64,000 bases of DNA, from the NCBI RefSeq assembly GCF_954871325.1, contig NC_088777.1, positions 18,329,366 to 18,393,365 on the forward strand. Reading direction: 5' to 3'. A model generated the notes under the pieces. The model had not been told where the DNA came from. It did no database searches and was given only the letters and a program-made list of their open reading frames with translations. A program made the translations under genes and the position numbers. This document shows positions 43,090 through 56,609 of the stretch, in pieces (the first letter of the stretch is position 1; each line of letters begins with the position of its first letter). The stretch is from Gordionus sp. m RMFG-2023. Lineage: Eukaryota > Nematomorpha > Gordioida > Chordodea > Parachordodidae.

Positions 43090-44770
43090 GCTCCTTTTTT
43101 AAAAGATTACACTCCTACCACTTGAAAGGGAGCTCCGCTACTGATATTCTAAAAGGAGCTAGCTCCTGCTTAAAATTTAAAAAAAGAAACGCCACCGCTT
43201 GTTTTTAATTTTTTTTCCATACATTTTATTCAAATTTTTTAAATTGAATCTGATAAACAACCACGCCTTCCCCTTAAGCCTGGTTAGTAATACTAAACAT
43301 GTGCTCATCAACAGGAATAAAGGAAAGAGTGGTTTTATTTTTATATAAATATTTTTAATAAATCTATAATTATCGAATATATTTATTATAATATTATTTG
43401 TTAATTGTTCTATATATTTTCTTCTTAATCTATTTGATTTACCCCAAAAAATCTTCTGGAGCGCGTTTTTGGTTTGATAGTTGACATACTTGTGTTTGGA
43501 ATGCAGGATGAATACTAGCAGAGATAATATTATCATCATTAGAAATACTTGAATATCTACATTAATAGTTATTTATTAATATCAATTTATTATCAAATTT
43601 AAATCTTTTATTAATACCAAGTATAAGAGAATCTACAATAGGTTGGCTAAATTCTAAATTCTAAATCTGCAAAATCATTTAATTTTAAAATGAGACTAGA
43701 AATAGTTGCATTTAAAAAGATCCTACAAGCTCATCCGCAAGGTTTTTGCCCAAGGTGCCATAATCTGAAAATTATTTATTTCAAAAAATTAACTATTATA
43801 TTGATATTTACTTGCTATATTCTTTAATAAGTTTAAGTTCCTGAGTGTAAAAGTGCATAATTCCAATGATATCACGATTCTTGAGGTATTTACATTCCAA
43901 ATATCTTTCCAATTTTTTATTTATATTATCGACCATATTTAGTATTTCCAACAAAGACTGATACTTTTCAAATGAGCTTTGATATAATTTTAAAACTTCG
44001 ATAAAGCTTTTCTTCACAGCAACTGTGGCCACTAAATTACTATTGTGGCAGGCACATCTTGAATGCTTAAGTAGAAAATTATATCTTTCTATTCTATTAG
44101 TCAGGCTCAGGATAATTGTTCTCCCCACTTTAAAAATCTTCATCCATTTCAGAATTTTTTCCTCAAACATTCGAAAAAATCAAAAGAAAGTTATATAAAT
44201 TTTAAAATGGATAATTTAGAATAATGAAAGCCTTCACAAATTTTAAATTGTTAATATGGTTTTTATTACCTTATTCTGGATTTTAAAACTTCTGTATATA
44301 TCAATTATAATCTTGTCCAGAGATCAAAAGTGTGCTTACCTTCAACATGATTTAAGGCGAAGGCTACAGACTTTCTTTGCAAAGATTTCGAGTCGATCCA
44401 GTGAGCTATTACACCCAAGCAAGTTGTTTCATTAAGATCTATCTCTTAGAGAAAAATATTTGCTATGGATGAATTGAAATTTTATTTTCACCCAAATCAT
44501 CTTCTACATCTGATAACAACACTAATACGTCTTCCATGTTTTGTGTTGAAATAGAGAATAAAAAAACAAAATGTAATTAAATATTCGGCTCGAAGTTTAA
44601 TTTATTAATAGTTCATAAATTTAAATAATTATTGTTTTTATTTATTCAACAAAATATATTAGGATTATTTTTTAAACAATTTATGCAATAAAATAAAGAG
44701 GCGAAGGAGCGACGTTCCTCCACTCCATCCCAAAAAGGGGGAGCTAGCTCTCTATTTTTAAACGATATGG
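43090..44770 (-). mobile_element. hAT transposon remnant
   Basis: The minus strand: about 44450-44320 encodes NETTCLGVIAHWIDSKSLQR then KSVAFALNHVEGKHT, the classical hAT core; 44170-43808 encodes CACHNSNLVATVAVKKSF and YQSSFEKYQSLLEILN (hAT CAxHxLNL region). A decayed C-terminus lies at about 43340-43260. The ends may be the GCTCC/GGAGC-rich stretches at 43090-43160 and 44705-44755. No clear target duplication. Several disruptions. Confidence 0.7.
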
Positions 44771-44992
44771 TTTTTTTGACTCTTTAATAATTCTGATCCT
44801 CGTTCTTATATCATAATTATTAATTTTTAGTGGTTAAATTTAGGCCTTATTTATTATTTTGTCTCTTTTTATCAAAATGAAATCAAAATCATCTAAATAA
44901 TTCTTAATTGTTGATTCCTTATTATTTTGACCTCTTTAGGGTCACTTATATAAAATATTTACATTCTATATATTGACCCAAAGGTATAAATG

Positions 44993-45148
44993 CACAATCA
45001 TATCAAAAGATTTAAATATTAAGAATTGACACAATTTATTTCAAAGATAGATGTGAATGATCAAATTAATTATAAATGCGCAATCATATCAAAAGAATTA
45101 AATATTAAATTGACAATTTATTTCAAAGCCTGATGTGAATGATCAAAT
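44993..45148. repeat. Two-copy tandem duplication (about 80 bp) just downstream of the SLC22 gene
   Basis: GCxCAATCATATCAAAAGA ... TTTATTTCAAAG ... GATGTGAATGATCAAATTA occurs at about 44992-45068 and again at 45079-45151. It lies 20 bp past the SLC22 stop codon, so it is probably in or just beyond the 3' UTR. Confidence 0.7.
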
Positions 45149-45168
45149 TAAAATTTGGATATGTTATT

Positions 45169-48100
45169 TCATTTTTTCTCCTCCAAATCTTCTATATTTT
45201 GTGGTAATTCTATGTTCTTTGTCGAAGGAAGAAACCAAACAGCGATCGATGATATCGTACAAAAAATTAGTAATAGCGAAAATATGGAACTAGGATGACT
45301 TATTTGCTATTTTAATAATTACAATAGGGTAGGTAATAACGGAACATATACTTTTAATATACACATGATAGTTTGCCACATTTATATAATATGGTAATAA
45401 AAATCGGGGGTCCCTTGACTTTTTTAAAATAAAATATTTCCCGCTTTTAGTTAGTCCTATCATATTAAGCATAAATCGGGCAAACTATCATGTTGAATAC
45501 TTTTTTTTGTCTTAATTTGCCTTAATGATCACGCAATGTATATTATAAGTCTATGAATAGGACCTATCCTTATATTATATTAAACTATTATCAAGCTAAA
45601 AAAAAATAAACAAACAAAAACAGCCTTCCATTTTTTATTGCACAACAATAAATTTATGAATTTAATATAGGCTATTTTAAATAGGGCCAATATAGTAGCA
45701 TCATAAACTGTTTATACGGAAAACAGGTTAATTCCCTAGTCAAACGAATAGGTCAAAAAGAGCCACAAAACAACAATTTCGAATGCTTTTTTGATCAATC
45801 AACAATTCAACTTCGAAATTTTACCTTATAATTATTAATTATTTAAAGATTCCAAGCCATCGACATTTTTTTTTAAATTTTCAATTAACATTAACAATAA
45901 TAAATTTGAATATTAAAAAATTTTTTGTTGATTAACACAATTAATTAATATTTTATTATTTTAATATAGTTTTTATATAAATTTTATATAAATTTTATTT
46001 TACAAATAGTTTACATGTTATTTTAAATATATATAATTTTAAAAAAATAAAAGAAATGAGCACATCAGACAGAAGTATTAAATTAAAATAAGTTATTAAA
46101 TAGACCAAAAGAACTAATAATATAATTTTTGGGGGTTTCTTGTATATAAAATTTTTTTAAATCATTGTAGACATTTAATTTTGTGAAGGTAATGGTGCAA
46201 CTCTGCAGTTATAAAATATTTTATTTAGTGTACTTAAATGTTAACAAAAAATTTGATATAAAATTAAATTTTTTTTTTATTAAACGATAATCTTCCAGCC
46301 CCTATGTGGCCTAATTCTGTTTTTTTATAATTGTTAAATTTGTATAAAGTTTAAAAATAAAAACATTTAAATTTACATTAATAGAAAAATATGTTTTTAG
46401 TTAAGATTTTGAAATGATATTCAAGCTCAAATATATCAAGATTAATAAATATTATATATTATTTATTTAAAATTAAAACATCAATACAAAATGGAAGGCA
46501 CTTTGTGACTAAATATTTTAGCCTAATCCATTACAAGTAATTTAAAATTTGTATGTTCATGTTTTGAAATATCTAGTTTTAAACGTCCATGTTCTTTTAG
46601 AAAGACTTAAAGTTCCACTAGACTGTAATAAAAAAAATGAATATAATTTATTTTGTTATATATTATATTTAGATAAGGACTAAGCTTCATATTTAATATT
46701 ATCTAATTAATAAATGTTTTAATTTATAAAATTATATTAAATAAAATACCAAGGAAGCGATTAAAGGTGCCGTTACAACTCCACAGCGATTTAGTGCATT
46801 GTTAAATCCGTAACCTATATTTCTATGCCATTTTTAAAATATTAGTATATATAAAAAATATAATATTTAATTTAAAGATAAATAACAATATTTTAGTGAA
46901 ATTATGTTTTGTTTATAATTTTCTTAAAATAAAAATATTTTTTATATAACTATTGACTCCCTCTAGCAAAAATGATATCTTTAATTCCGCCCTTTCTGCT
47001 ATGCCCACTGAAGATTAACGGCCCAGATCAGCCTTGTTCATGTAGAACTTTAATAAATAAAGCTTTTAAACATTCAAGGGATTTTTAAACAATAAGTTTT
47101 ACAAAATTTTTGTTCATGATATATTTTTATATGAGAATAAACCTGATTTTAGTAGGATATAATTCCGAGATGTATGGAAAAGTTACTGCTAACGCTGCAC
47201 TTATAAAGGTTTTGCCAACTAAAAATAGGGCAATGTTAATTGAATCGATAGGGTTATCTTATTTAAAATAAATTAAATAATAATCATAACGCAACAATTT
47301 GTATATGGGTAGATCAAATTCCAAATAGCTGGAAAATGAATTGATTTTGAATGATATACATATATAAATTAAATTCAATATGAGGCCATTATATAAAAGC
47401 GACAATCAGATGAACAATCATATTCCAGCGTATAGAAATGGGCTGATATTCCATCAAGATTTTCTTTAAAATTTTAATCTCGAGGTTAACTACCTTGTTG
47501 AGACTTTACGTGCATTAATTCTATACCTTTATCTAGCATACTACAATTTTTTTTACTCTTCTTATTCCATCATTCCCTTCTCATATCTTTCTATTCTTTT
47601 ATTTTTCTACTCTAACCTATTGCTAGTCTAACCATTTTTAAAGGGTAGACTAATCCGTGAAAAGATCCACAAACATAGATATCAGGGTTTCTATAGCTAG
47701 TAACCGTTCCAACTAATGTTTATTTCTATTTGATATGAAAAATATTTGTTTAAATAATTTGGTTTATTGAGGCTATTTTTTCCTTAAATTTGATATAAAA
47801 AATTTGGAGGTTATTTTGATATATTTGATGGGAAAGCTGTAAATTAATTTATAATCAATATTTATATATAAATTAACATTTAGATAAATATATTTTAAGA
47901 CGTTATAGAGGATTAACTACATTATAATAATAATTTTTTTTAAATCTATTTTAAAATATATAATGAACTGATAAAATATTAGTATTTTGATTTTCACTCC
48001 AGTTCTAAGTTTGTCATTAAGGATTTACAGAAAAAATATCAAAAATGGATTATATCTTCAAAAATATTGAAATTGGAAATTATATATATATCATCTAGAT

Positions 48101-51100
48101 TATATAGGGTCACACCTTATTTGAACGCTAGCATAAGAAAGTGCCATTCTATCATAATGTTTCAAATATAATTTAGTAAATTCAACTAAATTCACTTGAA
48201 TAATATAGGGTCCATCGTATTAGAATCGTTAGAGCAGTTACCGCATTGAACAAAACGATTGGCTTTCTTCGTCCTATTCTTAATTTAATTATTAAATTTA
48301 GCTATATTGATAGATAATAATGAGTTAAATAAAACAACTCATACTTTAAAGCGTAAAATCCCATTAAATTTCCAGGCATTCCACTAATTCCCATAAAGAC
48401 AAAATTTATATACATATTTCCAGGTAGTAAGTCAAAGCTGAACATAAGAGTCATATGCAACTGATATATGAAAACGCTATAAATATGTCAAATTCATTAT
48501 ATTTCAAATAAAAGCCAGCATTAGCGACTGAATTCTAACTATGGTTCTTGAGATGGAACCAGAGAGTACATAATAATATTTACGTTTTTTAAACAATGTA
48601 CATGAAAACAATTTTGAAAAAATAATAAAATTTGTAAAATATACTCATTTTTAATATTGATTAAAAATTGGAAATGTCCTCAGTTTAATTAAAATTAGAT
48701 AATTTATTTTTCTAACTGTGGACCCAAAATATTGGTTTTAGGTATATATTTGAGAGTTAGATAATGCCTTTTATATATTAAAAACATTAATAAAAGTTGT
48801 GATTTGATTCTATAGTATGCAGTAGAGATCTGCAAAAATGGCCCGGCCCGTACCAGGCCCGAGACCGACCCGGCCCAAACGGGCTTCTGGCCTGGCTCGG
48901 GACTAAATTTTTTTTAAAATTGGGTTCGGGCCGGGTCTGGTCGGGCCTTGAAAGTTTTATTAAATATATCTAAACTTATCAATTTTATATCGAATTTTAT
49001 ATGTAAAATAAAAATATTTGATTTTATTTATAGAAACTAGATGCCATATAACATATGTCTTTTGTTTTGAGTAATTATAAAAATTAATTTCTATATTTAA
49101 ATAAATTCGGGCCTGGCTGGGCCGGTAAATTTTATAAAAATTTGGGGTTCGGGCCGGGCTGGCAAAACTTTTTTAAAAAACTTCGGGTTCGGGCCGGGTC
49201 GGCTTTGAAAAATTAGGCCCGATGCAGATCACTAGTATGCACCGGGTGGCCTATTACCCGTATTATTAAAAAATATATTTAAGTTACTTCACTTCTTACA
49301 GATCGGTCGATTCCTTTGCGATAAAAAGGGGCTTAAAGATATTTGACTTTTAGCACGGATTAACTTGATGAAAAACATGCGATTTATTTTGTGATCATTT
49401 ATAACCAGGGATTCGAATCGTTGGGTTTAGGTTCAACTAAACTCTAACGGTTCATGATTTAGGTTATTAAAAAATGATAATATCTTAGACCTTCCCAGTT
49501 CGAATCTGTTAGCATAGAAACTAATTAAATTAGAACCATTTTTTTAAATTTACAATCTCAGGTACTCAAAAAAATTTCTTTAAAATTATTTTCAAATCTT
49601 TCTTTTAAGCCAACATTTTAATATTACCCATTTTTTGGTATAAAAAATTTTTTCAGGGGGTCTCGAGCCCCTACGCGTCCACCCACCTAGTGAGGGTACT
49701 AAAAATTTTATCATTATTACAAAATAATACTAAACAGTGTACAAATTAAAATATATTCAAGCTTCTCTTTAGATCTATATAGAGAAATACAAACTGGGTT
49801 ATAAACCCTTTTAGAGATTTGGTTTAGGTTAGGATGACAATTTTTTAAACAATTTAGGTTTGATTTAGGTTTTGTAAATATTAACAATTAATACGGCTCT
49901 ATCTGTTCGGTTTGAATATTATAACTATCAATAAATACTATATGATTTTATTCTAATTAAATATTATTTTGAAAAAAACACTAAGATGTTGCAAATAACT
50001 ATTACAGATTTTTAGTTTCATTTTCTGAAAGTCTGATAATGGCATGGAATGCCCTGATCAGCTAGGATGTAGAAAATATTGTATATGTTAGAAAACAAAC
50101 ACTCTATATCTCGGTATATTAATCCGGTATTAATAAATCGTTATCAACTATAGCTGTAGAGGTATTCAGAAAATTATGAAGTACAACTATATGATATTTA
50201 AAAGTTTGGAAACGATACTCATGTTCGAAAAAGTTAGAACTATCTGTTGTATTTTTAATTACAAATAGAGGAGAATGGGGTTGAATTATCCATAAGTAAA
50301 TAAAGTGCTATAAAAATTAATGAAGGAAATTTTGGAAAATATTTAACCGAGTTTTATTCTTCACATAAAACTACTTTAGAAATTAATATTGAAAAAAATC
50401 TTTTAGTTTTTTAATAACATTTAATTAAATGAAAATTTAAGAATTTTAGCCTTTCGCAGTGCTTTGTTATAACGCTTATTTATTTCCATTTTTTAAATAT
50501 AAAAATGTTCATAAGTAAGTAAATGAAAATACATTATCAGGTATGTTAAATGTAGCAGGTATCTCCATATTATATATATACCCAGGAAGTACTTTTTGTC
50601 ATTTAAGACTGCCATTTTCATTTTCAAAAACAAGTCAACCATCAACATATTGCCTTTCATGCCCATAGGCAAACATGTGGTTTCTGGTTTTCTCATAAAT
50701 ATAATTCTATAATTTTTATTAATAATAAATCCCTGCTAAAAATGGCTAATACGAGCCCGGCTAAAACCAGCCCCAGGTTTTCGCATATAATTATAATTTA
50801 ATTTTAAAATATTAAAATACAATAAATATTGTTAATATTTTTATACATGATAAAAAATTAGGCTACTTTATCATCTAGAATTGATTTAGTCTGAATAACT
50901 TTCATAAAAAAATTTATTAGTAAAAATATAAAAAATTAAAAAGTTACTTTTGATGTGTTATTATTTAAATTTGCAAATTTTTCATGTTTTTAGAACTACT
51001 GATGCATCTTATTAAAATATATTTATAGTTTAAATTTTAGTAGATTAATTTTAAATATTATTTGATATGGAAATTAGAGATCTGCAAAGTTGGTCCGACC

Positions 51101-54100
51101 CGTACCCGGCCCGAACGGGCTTTTAAAAAAAGAAATCGGGTTCGGGCTGGGTATTTTTAAAAAAAATTGGGCCGGGTCGGGCTTTGGAAAATTTTTTTAA
51201 TATATAAAATTTATCAATTTTATGTTGAATTTTTAATGTAAAATAAAAATATTTTATTTTATTAGAAACTAGACGCCATATAACATATATCTTTTATTTT
51301 GAGTAATTATAAAAATTAATTTATATATTTAAGTAAATTCGGGCAGAGGGGTGTCGGTAAATTTTTATTCCGGGCCCCGGGCCGGAAAAAACTTTTTAAA
51401 AAATATTTCGGGTTCGGGTAGGCTGCAAATTTTTTTAAAAAATTTCGGGCGGGACCAGGATTAAAAAAGTAGGCCCGATGCAGATCACTAATGGAAATAA
51501 CTGCCCAGGTTAACATTATCCTAGTTCTCTCCTACTTTATAATGAAAAAAGATCGGGTTGTCTCTTCGACATGTAAAAATAATAATCCTTTGCGACTTCC
51601 TTAAAAATTTAATGTTATCTTAAATTTAGAATCATGCGGTCTCTCCTTTATTGATAAAATAGCTTTATTTTTCATTAACTCAAACTACAAAAGTGAACGT
51701 CAAAGTTTATGCGGTTGTACTAGACAATGTGCCATAACAGAGTGTGGGAACATTTCAAGATTTTCTGTGCATTAATTGTCCAAATTTCATCAAATATTAG
51801 AAATGAGCAATAGTTCTGAAAACCTATGATATTACCATATATGGAATGACTTTAACAATTAGTGTACTAAGAACCGAAAAGGAAATTTAGTCTCAAGTCA
51901 TTACAACAAAAGGAACTGCACATGTGATCTTTTCTCTCTTTTCACGAGATGATATTATATTATCCATTGGTCAATTGAAAAATTGGCATCAAGCAAAATT
52001 TTAATAAAATATTCAACATAATTTCTGCAAATAATTTAAATGGATTTGATTTAGAGTGCCTATTTAAAAAAAGGTATTTATATGCCCAATTACTTAACAA
52101 ATTTATTGTGAGCATGAATATATGTTTTAGTGTAAAATTTCTATATTTCGCTGAAATAGTTATGCCATTTTTAAGCCATCCAGTACAATATATCGTAGAT
52201 TTATTCAGAATACGTGTGAATTTAGAAGATCTAAAATTTTATGACGAAATTGCCTGAAAATTATAAAGTAGACACTCTACAAATGTCGGAATACACCTCT
52301 GGTAAAATCAGATTTTTTAAAATTTAAAAAATAAATTGCCAAATAATTTAAAATTGTGAAATTCCCATCCAAATAAATGATTATTAATAATTTATAAAAA
52401 ATAAATTACGTGCTTAATGCTGCTAGAATGGTTCTTTTGAGTAATATTGGAACTCTCAATATATAAATAAACTTGATTTTACATATTTTTTGTACCATAT
52501 TGCGTTTGGGACATTTATCGGTATTTTTTACTTGAACTATCATCACTGAATTATTCAATAATTCTTCCTGATTTTTCATGTCTTCATCAGAGTTATCATA
52601 GGTATGAACAGGTTGATTAATATTATTCAATTCCATTAATATTTTTAAAATATTAGAATGTTGAAAGAATTCTATGTCCATTAATTTATTCCATTGTGCT
52701 GCTTTTTCTATCAACAAAGTTGCCTCCCTTGTTCTATTTCTGCTCACTAACCATGGAATGGATTCGTCAGCTAATCTATATTTAATTTATGTATTAAAAA
52801 TTTTAAAAAGTAGGCTTAATTATCTGTGATGAACCTTTTATTCAGAAAACATTATGCCATTTTGTATTCATAAAAATCTTGCCTAAAAACTTCACTTTTA
52901 ATTTTTATAGTTTTATCCTTACACTTGGGAAACCTTTTTAATTTAGATCCTTATTTTAGTACTAATTCATCTAACTTTATTCCTATGTTAAACAAATACA
53001 TTGTTTATGATCTGTCAATATTTATGTAACCATTAGAAGCATTTTATTTTACAAAATAGACAAGTTTAATAAACTCTTCTAAACAAAAAAAAAATTTCCT
53101 TATTTTCAAAAAATTTAAAAACATTAAGGATGCGTCTTGGCTCGTCTTAATTTTTTAAAAAATTGTCGGCTAATATTAAAAATAATTGAAAATGCTTACA
53201 CGATAACGAAACTAAAAACACCTATGAATAATGCTGTGGCGAGTTGCAAATGTTTCCAATAAGGCAAAGCGTAGGCTAGAGAAGATAAAATGATGTGTCC
53301 TAAGGTGTACAAAGCTGTACTGACCAGCGATAAATAATGCCTCTTATTGCTGGGGATCAATTCAATCAAAAAAATCATATGGGCCATAAAGTTTCCCTAC
53401 AGATAAACAAATTTTATACAAACTTAACAACAATTATATTTGTAATATATATCAGAGACCTGCAGAGGTACCATTTAAACGGACTGGCTCAGATTTCTTT
53501 TCAAAAAAAATTTCGGCTCGGGTTTTATATTTTTAGGCCCGGCACGAATTTTTTTAAAATATACTATATTTATTTTTAATTTTATAGCTAATAATGGCGA
53601 TTTAAAATATACGGCCCGGGATATATTTTAAAAAATTAAAATACAGCCTGAGCCGGGTTTGCACATCTCTGATATATAAATGAAGAAAAAATATATAGAA
53701 AATTGATCTATTAAAATTTTAGGAAGCGGAAGATATGTAAAAGTAAACTAATTTATCCAAATTTTTTAAATCATATAAAACTACTATTTAATATTTAAGG
53801 GGTTTTCTATTTAAACAAACTTCTCCTAGATTTTATAATATAAACATATATTGTGTCATTTACAAGCCTCTCAATCCACACCCTTCTTAATTTTTGAAAA
53901 TGATTATATAATTACCGAATGACAGACTCCTTGAATGAATCGATATACGAGAAAAACATAGAAATGTGGAGTCCAAACACATGTTAATATGGTGCTAAAA
54001 AATAAAGTAAAATTGGATAAAAGAAGAGAACGTTTTCGACCAAATTTATCGGATATCAGAGCGAAAACAAAACATCCAATGACGCTTCCAGCCATAAAAA

Positions 54101-54935
54101 TTGAGGAGGCCTGGGTTATTAAGTATGTTCTATCTTCTGTCAAATCAAACTTTTAGTTATATTTTTCAAATAAAATGAAATGTTGAATAAAAATATAGAG
54201 AAATAAAAGTTGCTATGTGTATAACTTGTAAAATAAAATTTAACATTAGGTAAGACCGAGACTAGGCAAACCAATTTTAAAAAAATCGTCTATCCTGTAG
54301 TTTTTTATATTTAATCGATAGATCCAATCAAAGTGTTCTAGTTACATTTCTGTACATTAAACAATTAGGGCATTATGTTAATTTCTTGATATGATCAAAA
54401 TACGATAAAAAATATAACAACATTATATCCCAACCTATATAATTTAATCTCTCTTTCGGTATAGTGAACAAAAATCGAGTTCACTCTCACGAGTGAGGGT
54501 ATAATGTTGTATTATAAAATATGAGTATATCATTTGCAAGTTATTAATTGATTTAATTCTGAACCTGACTCACGAGATTTTCGTGACATACTGCAACCCT
54601 AAAGTGGTGGTGATGTTCTTACCGGTTTTGGCAATGAATGATATTTGTGAAACCAATGAAGGGTCATTGCGGATATTGATGGCAAGATATTTTATAGAAT
54701 AATTTCGATCCATATAAGTAGAGATATTATCATTTGAAAGATTATCATCAAGCAATTCTAAATTTAAATTACTATTCAGACCATAACATTTTTTCAAATG
54801 TGGATGAGTTAAAAAGGGAATAATTAACATTTGAAATGGATAAAATATCATCAATCCCGATATGAGGAGATAGTTTTTGAGTTGATATTTCCCGAATCTT
54901 AAAGCACTTATAATTTGATCCAATTTATGCGACAT
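45169..54935 (-). CDS. SLC22-family organic cation/anion transporter (MFS), ten exons, complete
   Basis: A 12-helix plasma-membrane transporter of organic ions. Exons: 54935-54588, 54149-53916, 53396-53200, 52775-52410, 48476-48345, 48278-48196, 47257-47143, 46822-46750, 45418-45363, 45289-45169. Phases fit and the sum is 574 residues, typical for SLC22. Landmarks in order: FGKYQLKNYLLISG (N-terminus and TM1), a glycosylable extracellular loop, FDLTEDRTYLITQASSIF, the MFS signature SDKFGRKRS, RFIQGV, WKHLQLA, SIPWLVSRNRTREA, then LLPGNMYINFVF, IGRRKPIVLF, YISELYPTKIRN, and the C-terminal FLPSTKNIELPQNIEDL, which matches the family LPET-x-LPETIED motif. The exon 1-2 junction is the weak point: I use TAT/GTCACG (phase 0) because it keeps FDLTEDR, although a stronger GTGAGT lies 17 bases on. 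Substrate cannot be inferred. Introns hold MITEs. Confidence 0.9.
45419..48195. other. SLC22 introns 6-8
   Basis: AT-rich intron sequence between the small 3' exons. No mobile element recognised. It includes a possible but rejected exon near 46550-46622. Confidence 0.5.
48823..49234. repeat. GGCCCG MITE, copy 4 (412 bp)
   Basis: TIRs TAGAGATCTGCA and TAGTGATCTGCA (inverted). Flanks GTATGCAG (48815-48822) and GTATGCAC (49235-49242). Closely similar to copies 5 and 7, including the internal AACATATGTCTTTT and GGGTTCGGGCCGGG blocks. It lies in SLC22 intron 4. Confidence 0.88.
49243..51066. other. SLC22 intron 4, middle part
   Basis: 1.8 kb with no recognised element. It contains an open frame at 50493-50696 on the minus strand that I could not assign. 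Confidence 0.4.
51075..51490. repeat. GGCCCG MITE, copy 5 (416 bp)
   Basis: TIRs TAGAGATCTGCA and TAGTGATCTGCA. Perfect 8-bp duplication ATGGAAAT (51067-51074, 51491-51498). Same SLC22 intron as copy 4. Confidence 0.9.
53453..53671. repeat. GGCCCG-type MITE, short variant, copy 6
   Basis: 219 bp in SLC22 intron 2. The ends are CAGAGACCTGCAGAGG and, inverted, CAGAGATGTGCAAACC. Flanks ATATATAT and ATATATAA. It has CAG instead of TAG ends, like the copy at 39522, so the family has at least two subtypes. Confidence 0.7.
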
Positions 54936-55740
54936 TTTGATATAAAAGATTAATTTATATTTATATATTATTATTGTTTTTTCTTATAAAATAGGCATAA
55001 TTTGCGAAATATTAGCAAATATGCTTAAGGGATTTATTTATCTGCAAAAATAGTTTATTATTTTAAAAATAAAATTTTTTCTTAAAAACGGTAATTTTGT
55101 CAGAATAATTGTACCCAAAACTTTATAACAAAAAAAAGTGAAATTTAAGAAAATGTTCAAATAAATTTTATGTAGTAAACCCACTTTCACGTATAAGTAT
55201 AAATTAAATAGTTGAGTTGAAGTTTTATTTTGTAATGAATTTCATTTAATAACATTAATATTATTGAGACAAAGATTGATAATTTAAATTTGAAGATTAA
55301 TTTAACAGATAAATCATTAATAATACTTATTAGTGGCCTGGAAATTTTTGGGAACATTTTTTCATTGAAATATAAATTGATTGTATAGAATTTTGTGAAC
55401 AAGATGGTAGGGAGCAGGTGCATGCTCATTATTTTAGAAATACAATATTAAGAATATATCTTTCTTTTAACCCCCTACCCCCCCCCCCGTTTTTTTATAT
55501 CTTGGTTCTTATAATATATTTTTAAAAAATTTCCCTATTATATAAGTTTTATTATATTTTTTTTAATATATATATTTTATTTTTTAAATTAAGTGATTAT
55601 TTGAAATTAAAAATAAAATACTAAGAAAAAAAAATATATAAATAATAGCTAGATTTTAAAAAGATTTCATTATCCCCTCGATTGTAGCTTTGTTTTTTTT
55701 AATTTAATTTTATTTTTTTTTATTCCATCTCTAGTGATGG
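54936..55740. promoter_or_regulatory. SLC22 upstream region
   Basis: 800 bp above the SLC22 start codon, expected to hold its promoter. AT-rich. A poly-C run at about 55478-55487 is the only compositional landmark. No core promoter motif I would defend. Confidence 0.3.
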
Positions 55741-55748
55741 ATTTCATA

Positions 55749-56152
55749 TAGAGATCTGCAAATAATCGGGTTCGAGCCGGGTCGAGCCTAATATTTAAAA
55801 AAAAATTTAGGGCCGGGTAAGGTCGGATCTTGGAAATTTTATTAAATATATCTAATTTTATCAATTTTACATTGAATTTTTTATGTAAAATAAAAATTTT
55901 TGATTTAATTTAATGAAACTAAACACTATATAACATATGTCTTTTATTTTAAGTAATTATAAAAATTAATTTCTATATTTAAATAAATTCGGGCCAGGCC
56001 GGGGTAAATTTTATAAAAATAAATTTCGGGTTCGGACCGGGCCGGCAAAACATTTTAAAAATTTTCTGGTTCGGGCCGGGCTAGCAAAACTTTTTTAAAA
56101 AAAATTTCGGGCCGTGCTGGGCTTGAAAAATTAGGCCCGATGCAGATCACTA
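55749..56152. repeat. GGCCCG MITE, copy 7 (404 bp)
   Basis: TIRs TAGAGATCTGCA and TAGTGATCTGCA. Perfect duplication ATTTCATA at 55741-55748 and 56153-56160. It lies upstream of the SLC22 gene. Confidence 0.9.
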
Positions 56153-56357
56153 ATTTCATATCCCGATACAACATATATATATAAAGGTGTAACCTAAATA
56201 GAGTTTTATTCAAATTTTAAAATGATTTAAAATTTCGGTAAAATTATTTTAAAAAAAGAAAAAAGAGGTAACTAAATTTATATGTGTTAATGGCAATGTG
56301 TTTTTTCCGGCAATTTGTTATTTTTCCAACTTTAAACTATTTTTTGAAGGAGTTTTT

Positions 56358-56600
56358 TAAAATATAATTTTACCGAAAATGTATTCCAGCATGTTTAGAA
56401 TTCCTATATTAGGAATTATAGATAATTTTATCTTTAACTTGAGTAATTTATAATTCAAGTGAAAAATCTATGGTAAACTAATATAAATTAGATTGAGTTC
56501 AAAAGTTAATGATGACAAAATTGTCTAAAATTCATAGGGTAGGTATTCCAAACATAATGGAATTCATTTTCGGTAAAATCAGTTTTTTAAATTTAAAAGA
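56358..56600. repeat. Inverted repeat, about 55-bp arms
   Basis: 56360-56412 (AATTTTACCGAAAATGTATT and onwards) is matched in inverted orientation by 56543-56600 (AATTCATTTTCGGTAAAAT). The spacer is about 130 bp. A related piece containing TTTCGGTAAAATTATTTT is at 56225. Probably a small fold-back or MITE; GGTAAAATCAGATTTTTTAA also occurs alone at about 52300. Confidence 0.6.
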
Positions 56601-56609
56601 ACGCGCTCA

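Noticed and set aside
46550-46640. Possible SLC22 last exon (SSGTLSLSKRTWTFK) after a good TTACAG acceptor
   Set aside because: It does not resemble the SLC22 C-terminus. Better exons with the conserved RFLLPYY and LPQNIEDL were found at 45363-45418 and 45169-45289 with matching phases.
50493-50696. Open frame on the minus strand (ETTCLPMGMKGNMLMVD) in SLC22 intron 4
   Set aside because: No similarity to SLC22 or any family I know, and the splice phases of the flanking SLC22 exons fit without it. Left unassigned.
54560-54600. Strong donor GTGAGT as the end of SLC22 exon 1
   Set aside because: Using it would force the next exon to start at AACATAC and drop FDLTEDR, which matches the family's FxLVCDRxYL. 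A weaker phase-0 GT was preferred, with doubt.
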